Assembly: GCA_002780005.1 (NCBI GenBank)
Contig: PEWV01000074.1
Coordinates: forward strand, 1 to 57,836
Origin: Candidatus Aquitaenariimonas noxiae
GTDB taxonomy: Bacteria > Omnitrophota > Gorgyraeia > Aquitaenariimonadales > Aquitaenariimonadaceae
Length of the DNA: 57,836 nt
Reading direction: 5' to 3'
Below are positions 52,697 to 57,836 of the stretch, piece by piece (the stretch's first letter is position 1; every line of letters starts with the position of its first letter). Both the position numbers and the translations under genes were made by a program. Below the pieces are notes generated by a model. The model was not told where the DNA came from. It searched no databases and was given only the letters and a program-made list of their open reading frames with translations.

Positions 52697-53689
52697 ATGA
52701 AAACGAAAATATACCTGGCTCCCATGTCCGGTGTAACAGATCTTCCTTTCCGGCTTATAAGCCGCAAATTCGGCGCAACGCATTGCTTTTTTGAAATGCT
52801 AGATTCAAATGCCCTGCTTCATGACCATCCACAAAATAGGCGCCTCATGAAAACCCTTAAGAAAGACTCGCCTATCAGCGCTCAATTAGTGGGCGCGGAT
52901 CCTTCCATAATGCTAGACGCCGCGCAAAAACTCACAAGTCTTCTCGATATATCTTTTTTAGATATAAATAGCGCCTGTCCCGTAAAAAAGGTAACAAAAA
53001 AAGGCGCGGGCGCGGCTTTATTGAAAGATCCTAAGAAGCTTGGAGATATGCTCAAAAAACTATCCTCCAAACTAAAAATTCCTCTAACGGTTAAATTAAG
53101 AACCGGCTTTAATAAAACCAATATCAGCGAGTGCATTAAAACATCTAAAATATGCGAGGCTAACGGCGCGGCTATCGTATTCATACACGGCAGAACGGCG
53201 TCGCAGGGCTATTCCGGAGACGTTGACTATAAATCAATAAGGGCTGTTAAGGAAGCCTTAAAAATACCCGTGTTCGGAAGCGGGAATATCTTCAGCCATT
53301 TACTGGCTAAAAAGATGCTTGATGAAACCGGATGCGACGGGATTATAGTCGCGAGAGGTGCGCAAGGCAATCCATGGATATTCAAAAGTATAGAAAATTA
53401 TTTAAAAAACGGCCGTATCCCCAAAAGCGTGAGCTTATCCATGAAGATAAAAACCCTTAAACAGCACATCGTTTACATAGAAAAATATAAGGAGATGGGG
53501 CACGCCAATAAGATAGGATTCATGGGGCAGGTGGCAATGTGGTATTTGAAAGGCTTTTATAACGCTTCGAAGATCAGGGAGCGCATACACAATACAAGGT
53601 CATACGAAGAATTGATCACTTTGATAAATGATGTGGAAGGAATTGCCGGCGCAACAGATATATCTTTCTCAAAGATTCAAAAAATATAA
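52697..53689 (+). CDS. dus: tRNA-dihydrouridine synthase
   Basis: About 330 residues. FMN-dependent enzyme that reduces uridines in the tRNA D-loop. The marks are LAPMSGVTDLPFRLI at the start, the catalytic Cys in NSACPVKKVTKKGAGAALL, the substrate loop VKLRTGF, and FIHGRTASQGYSG with the FMN site GSGNIF and RGAQGNPWIF. Typical DusB/Nifr3 size. An upstream TTG at 52676 would add seven residues. The last 74 bases overlap the end of cstA on the other strand. Confidence 0.92.
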   Translation: MKTKIYLAPMSGVTDLPFRLISRKFGATHCFFEMLDSNALLHDHPQNRRLMKTLKKDSPISAQLVGADPSIMLDAAQKLTSLLDISFLDINSACPVKKVTKKGAGAALLKDPKKLGDMLKKLSSKLKIPLTVKLRTGFNKTNISECIKTSKICEANGAAIVFIHGRTASQGYSGDVDYKSIRAVKEALKIPVFGSGNIFSHLLAKKMLDETGCDGIIVARGAQGNPWIFKSIENYLKNGRIPKSVSLSMKIKTLKQHIVYIEKYKEMGHANKIGFMGQVAMWYLKGFYNASKIRERIHNTRSYEELITLINDVEGIAGATDISFSKIQKI

Positions 53690-55406
53690 TTACTACAAGA
53701 GTGATCATGATAGCTGAGAGCGAAGCGTTCAAATTCCCCTGGAAGTTATGTTTTGGCAAATAATTACCAGTGATATTCAATATTCCGGCAAAAACCGTGG
53801 TTACAAACATAAAGATCGAAGGAATGAAAGTAATCAAACCATATGCCCATCTCTTCGTGTGTTTGAGAATATATAAGGTCCCTACCAGCAAAGCAAGCGT
53901 GGCTAGAAGCTGGTTCGCCACTCCGAACATCGGCCAAATAGTGGAAATATCGCCGTTATAAACCAGATACCCCCAGAGAAAACTTATTATCCCGCCGCTC
54001 GCGGCAATTCCCCATAAAGATTTGCCTATACCGCCTCTGGGGTTGGCCAATTTTGTTAACTCTTCAAAAATATAACGGGCTACGCGCGTGCCGGTATCAA
54101 CCGTGGTAAGTATAAATAATGCCTCGAACATAATTGCGAAGTGATACCAATATCCCATTAGAGATTTCATTCCCGGTATCGAAGACAGGATAACTGACAT
54201 GCCGGCTGCCAGCGAAACAGCACCGCCGGTCCGGCCCGCCAACGCCTCGCCTGTCATCTTTTCTATTTCCGCAAGATGAACTGTGCTGAATCCGAGCTTA
54301 TGGAATATATCGACAGGAACATTGATGGCAAAATAATCTCCAGGTATAAGCACTGTCGCGGCTATTAATGCCATGATCGAGACGAACGCCTCGACCAGCA
54401 TTGCGCCGAAACCTATCATGCGCATGTCCGATTCTTTATTGATCATTTTCGGCGTAGTCCCTGAACTGACAAGGCTATGAAAACCGCTTATCGCGCCGCA
54501 GGCTATAGTTATGCATACAAACGGCCATACTTTGCCGGGTATTATCGGGCCGCCGCCATGTATAAACTTAGTTACCGGCGGCATATTCAGATGCGGGTTA
54601 ACCACGAATATTCCTATCGCTAAAAGCGCTATGGTCCCGATTTTCATATAAGAACTTAAGTAATCGCGGGGGCACAATAATAACCAGACAGGAAGAATTG
54701 AGGCTATAAAACCATATATAGGTAAAATTATTGAAAGCGCCGGCTTTGAGAATAAAAAGTATTGCCCGAACCCGGTTTTTGAAAGAGGCTCACCGAAAAC
54801 TACGCCTGCAATAACAATTATGACTCCTATCAATGAAGCTTCGACGATTTTCCCTGGGCGCAATTTATACATATATAACGCGACGATCAAAGCTGCCGGG
54901 ATAGTCATCGCAATAGTAAATGTCGCCCATGAACTTTCGCTAAGCGCGTTAACCACTACCAGCGCCAACCCTGCCAGCGCGGTAATAATAATAAAGAGTA
55001 CGGCTATTCCGGTTACAAGGCCTGCAGTTTTGCTTATATTTTTCCTGGCCAGCCTTGTCAATGAAAGCCCTTTTGTCCTTACCGAAGCAAATAGGATCAC
55101 TATATCGTGCACAGCGCCTCCTAAGACCGCCCCGATAAGTATCCACAGGAATCCGGGTAAAAAACCAAACTGCGCGGCCAATACCGGCCCGACCAACGGC
55201 CCGGCCCCCGAGATCGCGGCAAAGTGGTGGCCAAAAAGTACGTATTTATTAGTAGGGTGGTAATCTCTTCCGTCTTTTAAGGTATGTGCGGGCGTGGGCC
55301 TTTTATCGTTAAAAATAAGGATTTTAGTTATAATAAATTTTGCGTAAAAACGGTACGCGAGGGCAAATACAAGTAAACTAATTATGAGCAATGTTAAGGC
55401 GTGCAT
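53616..55406 (-). CDS. cstA: CstA family peptide/pyruvate transporter
   Basis: A 596-residue integral membrane protein with about 16 helices, of the carbon starvation CstA family. Family marks are YHPTNKYVLFGHHFAAISGAGPLVGPVLAAQFG, and CGAISGFHSLVSSGTTPKMI. CstA relatives import peptides or pyruvate. The gene appears leaderless: the -10 TAAAAT (55413-55418) ends 6 bases before the ATG and no ribosome site is visible. The C-terminus overlaps dus antisense by 74 bases. Confidence 0.92.
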   Translation of the reverse strand: MHALTLLIISLLVFALAYRFYAKFIITKILIFNDKRPTPAHTLKDGRDYHPTNKYVLFGHHFAAISGAGPLVGPVLAAQFGFLPGFLWILIGAVLGGAVHDIVILFASVRTKGLSLTRLARKNISKTAGLVTGIAVLFIIITALAGLALVVVNALSESSWATFTIAMTIPAALIVALYMYKLRPGKIVEASLIGVIIVIAGVVFGEPLSKTGFGQYFLFSKPALSIILPIYGFIASILPVWLLLCPRDYLSSYMKIGTIALLAIGIFVVNPHLNMPPVTKFIHGGGPIIPGKVWPFVCITIACGAISGFHSLVSSGTTPKMINKESDMRMIGFGAMLVEAFVSIMALIAATVLIPGDYFAINVPVDIFHKLGFSTVHLAEIEKMTGEALAGRTGGAVSLAAGMSVILSSIPGMKSLMGYWYHFAIMFEALFILTTVDTGTRVARYIFEELTKLANPRGGIGKSLWGIAASGGIISFLWGYLVYNGDISTIWPMFGVANQLLATLALLVGTLYILKHTKRWAYGLITFIPSIFMFVTTVFAGILNITGNYLPKHNFQGNLNASLSAIMITLVVIIFFESLRKIYLLRRQFLPHHLSK

Positions 55407-55412
55407 GGGATT

Positions 55413-55441
55413 ATTTTACATCAAACAAAAAGCTCCTGCAA
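55413..55441 (-). promoter_or_regulatory. Promoter of cstA, giving a leaderless transcript
   Basis: On the minus strand TTGCAG (55436-55441) and TAAAAT (55413-55418) are 17 bases apart. The ATG at 55404-55406 begins 6 bases past the -10, where the transcription start itself is expected. There is no Shine-Dalgarno word between them. Confidence 0.55.
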
Positions 55442-55519
55442 GTATTTTACTACAAGTTTAGCGCCGCAGATCCTCACTCCAAACGGTTTCATTTAAAACA
55501 AGGCATCCTTTTAGAGTTT

Positions 55520-56507
55520 TTATTTTAAATCTTTCCCTAGTTTTTCAGTGAATCGTTTTCCCGAATCTAAAGTGAGATGAGCACCATCGTAATACTCGTA
55601 TTCTTCGCCGGAACATGAAGAAAGGTAATCTAGAATAGGAGCCTTGTTTTTATTAGCCATAAGATAAACGGCATTAATAAAAAGTTCGAGATTTTTTCTG
55701 CCTAAAACTTGTCTTAGGTCTTTAGAAAGGGGCATTAAGACAACTACTGGTTTTATTTCTCTGCCCCTTAAAAGTTTAATGATCCGGGACATAGAATTAA
55801 GCTGATAGTCATCCACAGCGTAATTTATGTAGTAATACAATCTAAAATATTCCGCCTCTTTCTTTGTTCTTTTTACATTTACAACATTCCTATCTATTTT
55901 AGGTGTTTCTCCTTTAAAGAAACGGGCTCTGAAATTTTCTTTCATTACATTTTGTATCTCAAGCTTGTACCTGATTAAAGGAAAACTACAATTTGCTAAA
56001 TAATATTTTATATTTTCTGCTCTTTTAGAGGGAACTAGGTCGGATAGGAAATCTTTCCAAGAAAAAAAGATACTCATTGTTTTTTTAAAACTCCCGCTAT
56101 TTCTGTTAAGCTCCATAGGCGTCATGCATAATAACGCTACCCCCCCCATTCTTAACGCATTTAAATTTTGCTTTTTTTAAAACAAATAAAAAAGCTCTTG
56201 GCGTTCCGCCGGTCAAAATAATAGTAAGTATTTTATTTTTATTATCGCTTGAAATGATATTGCCTAAAATTTCAGTATTGATCCCGAAGGCTCTCGAGTC
56301 CCCTATGACCAAAATTTGAGGCTTTTCGTCGCAAGATCTAACTTTAGCCAAAACATTATGATGCTGCCTCGTCATCACTGATGCCGGCAAAAGGCCATTA
56401 TTGAAACCTATCTCAAAAAAAGTATTTGTGCAGAGCAATAAAACAAGTAACAGTAAAAAAGCTGCCGGTAATTTTTTAAAATTGAAAGTAAATAAATTCT
56501 TTTTCAC
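55520..56507 (-). pseudogene. SGNH/AlgX-like protein of the O-acetylation locus, frameshifted at a G8 run
   Basis: An exported protein next to an AlgI-type O-acyltransferase. The first part (GTG 56507, GGAG site) has a membrane anchor (about 12-30) and the start of an SGNH fold, ILVIGDSRAFGINTEI (the GDS block). The second part carries VVLMPLSKDL and the closing DGAHLTLDSGKRFTEKL, with the Asp-x-x-His of the catalytic dyad. The break is at eight G on the minus strand (56140-56147); seven would give NGGVALLCMTPMELNR in one frame. With one base less it is about 328 residues. It overlaps the MBOAT gene end by 32 bases. The role fits DltD/AlgX-like helper proteins in O-acetylation of an envelope polymer. 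Confidence 0.75.
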
Positions 56508-57836
56508 TGTAATCTCCGAATAATATAATTAACAAAAATAATGTGAAATAGAAAATGGTGCGGATCCAAAAATTGCTTCGGAAAACTACCATTACGTCTT
56601 TTCTCCTATATTGATACAGCTGAACTACTATTAAAAGCCATGAAAAGAATACTGTTTTTAAAAAAAAGTATTCCGGAAAGATGATCCGAGTACTATTAAA
56701 TTCAAAAATTAAGCTATATAACATGGAAAATATCTGGCTCAATGATTGCCCTCTAAATATAAGCCATCCAAGGCAGGTCAAGTGAAAGAAAAATATAACT
56801 CTTATTGAAAACCATATTTTTTCTACAAAACTATGTTTCGGCGAAGGTATATTTTTAAGAAAAGGCTCTAGAAATTTATATGCTATCAGAAGCATCCCTT
56901 GATAAGCCCCCCATATAATAAACTTCCAAGATGCCCCGTGCCAAAGTCCACAGAGGATAAAGGTAACCATTAAAGCGAAGACTGAACTCCAGACTCCCTA
57001 CTTTCTCATACGCAAAGCAATCGGGTAGTATAAATAATCCCGAAACCAATTAGATAATGAAATGTGCCACCTCTGCCAGAAATCTTGAGGGTTTGTAGCG
57101 AAATAGGGCAAATTAAAGTTAACCATTATATCGAACCCCATGCATTTCCCCAACCCTCTTGCGATATTGGAATATCCCGCGAAGTCGCAGAATATCTGAA
57201 AGGCAAATGCATAAATGGTTATTAAAACCTCTACCCCCTCATAGGGAGGCTTGCTGCCAAAAATAAGATTTACAATTTTTGCCAGGTTATCTGCTATGAA
57301 AATTTTCTGGAAAAGGCCCCAAAAAATCAAATAAGAGCCCTCGTAGAATTTGTTTAGGCTTAGCTTTCTCGGAGAAGCGATCTGCGGCAGAAGATCGCCT
57401 GCCCTCATAATGGGTCCGGCCAAAAGAAGCGGGAAAAATATTACGAAAAGGGCATAATCGAGATAATTACGCGCAGGCTCGATTTTTCCCGTGTACACAT
57501 CGATCGTGTAGCTCATCGTTTTGAAAGTATAAAAAGATATTCCTATGGGAAGAATTATGTTAATGGTGTACGGCTGGACGGAAAATCCAAAAAGATTGAT
57601 AAGCTGCGTGAGATTGGCGGAAAAAAAGTTAAAATATTTAAAAAGACCGAGAATGGAAAGATTTACCGCTATGCTCAGGATTAAGAGCCATTTTTTTATC
57701 TTTTCATTATCCGAACCGCGTATTGCTATGCTGCAAAAATAATCGGTACTTATCGATATAAATATAAGAGATAAAAACTTCCAATCCCAGGCAGCGTAAA
57801 AGATGCAACTTGCCAAAAGCAGCACCCTGTTCTGCC
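56476..57836 (-). pseudogene. MBOAT (AlgI-like) O-acyltransferase, partial, with in-frame TAG
   Basis: Membrane-bound O-acyltransferase that moves acetyl groups across the inner membrane to envelope polymers. The frame is open at the window edge (QNRVLLLASCIFYAAWDWKF), so the N-terminus lies outside. Marks: LPIGISFYTFKTMSYTIDVY, DFAGYSNIARGLG, DFWQRWHISLSNWFRDYLYYPI. A TAG at 56998-57000 follows ALRMRK, then the same frame runs on (GVWSSVFALMVTFILCGLWHGASWKF) with the catalytic His of LWHG, to 56476. One changed codon explains it; Trp (TGG) is the usual residue. If translated as is, the catalytic His is lost. Confidence 0.82.

Noticed and set aside
55420-55492. A 23-codon minus-strand frame upstream of cstA
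   Set aside because: No ribosome site, and it covers the -35 and spacer of the cstA promoter; likely chance.

Overview
The window reads as a chromosomal segment of a free-living, diderm (Gram-negative type) bacterium with about 43-45 % GC by eye. The evidence is a complete F1Fo-ATPase operon, a membrane pyrophosphatase, TolQ/ExbD-type proteins, prepilins, lipoproteins and many Sec signal peptides. There is no rRNA, tRNA, phage, transposase or CRISPR array. The gene style (radical SAM proteins, exported chaperones, FecR and DUF2062 proteins, palindromic intergenic repeats) resembles uncultured PVC-side lineages such as Omnitrophota. That placement is an inference, not something the sequence proves.

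Layout. 1-353: a dispersed hairpin repeat. 354-11354 (minus strand): DUF2062 protein, Ca2+-type P-ATPase, large radical SAM protein, aminotransferase with an Lrp-type regulator, H+-pyrophosphatase, diadenylate cyclase, cupin. 11388-13140: an ECF sigma factor, its zinc-finger anti-sigma factor and a Spy-like periplasmic chaperone; two of these units carry the same ECF-type promoter motif. 13145-18650: DUF523, a CBS/CorC membrane protein and pstSCAB, with both pstS and pstA broken. 18665-33642: deaminase, MFS transporter, MscS, and a loose group of exported redox and folding proteins (thioredoxin, SlyD-type FKBP, Hsp20, rubrerythrin, MsrBA), a two-component system whose kinase has an in-frame stop, a CDF transporter and an ACT protein. 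33743-39575: FecR protein, ferredoxin-nitroreductase, a three-gene prepilin operon (plus strand), DUF4412 protein, receiver protein. 39576-40279: a 0.7-kb gene-free cluster of nested inverted repeats holding a second copy of the repeat at the left end. 40280-52573 (minus): THUMP methyltransferase, DUF3108, PPC protein, YchF-like GTPase, STAS, ExbD, TolQ, DedA, then atpC-D-G-A-H-F-E-B-Z, headed by an unannotated 26-codon reading frame. 52676-57836: Dus, CstA (apparently leaderless) and the end of an AlgI-type O-acyltransferase locus, again with broken frames.

How it works together. The pyrophosphatase has the K+-independent signature and the ATPase c subunit lacks the Na+ ligands, so both point to proton bioenergetics. 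The ECF module, exported chaperones and reductases and the two-component system look like an envelope-stress toolkit. Six genes (pstS, pstA, sensor kinase, rubrerythrin, SGNH protein, MBOAT protein) carry a single lesion each: three in-frame stops and three one-base homopolymer slips. UAG and UGA are ordinary stops elsewhere in the window, so general recoding is unlikely; real decay, strain polymorphism and assembly error remain possible.
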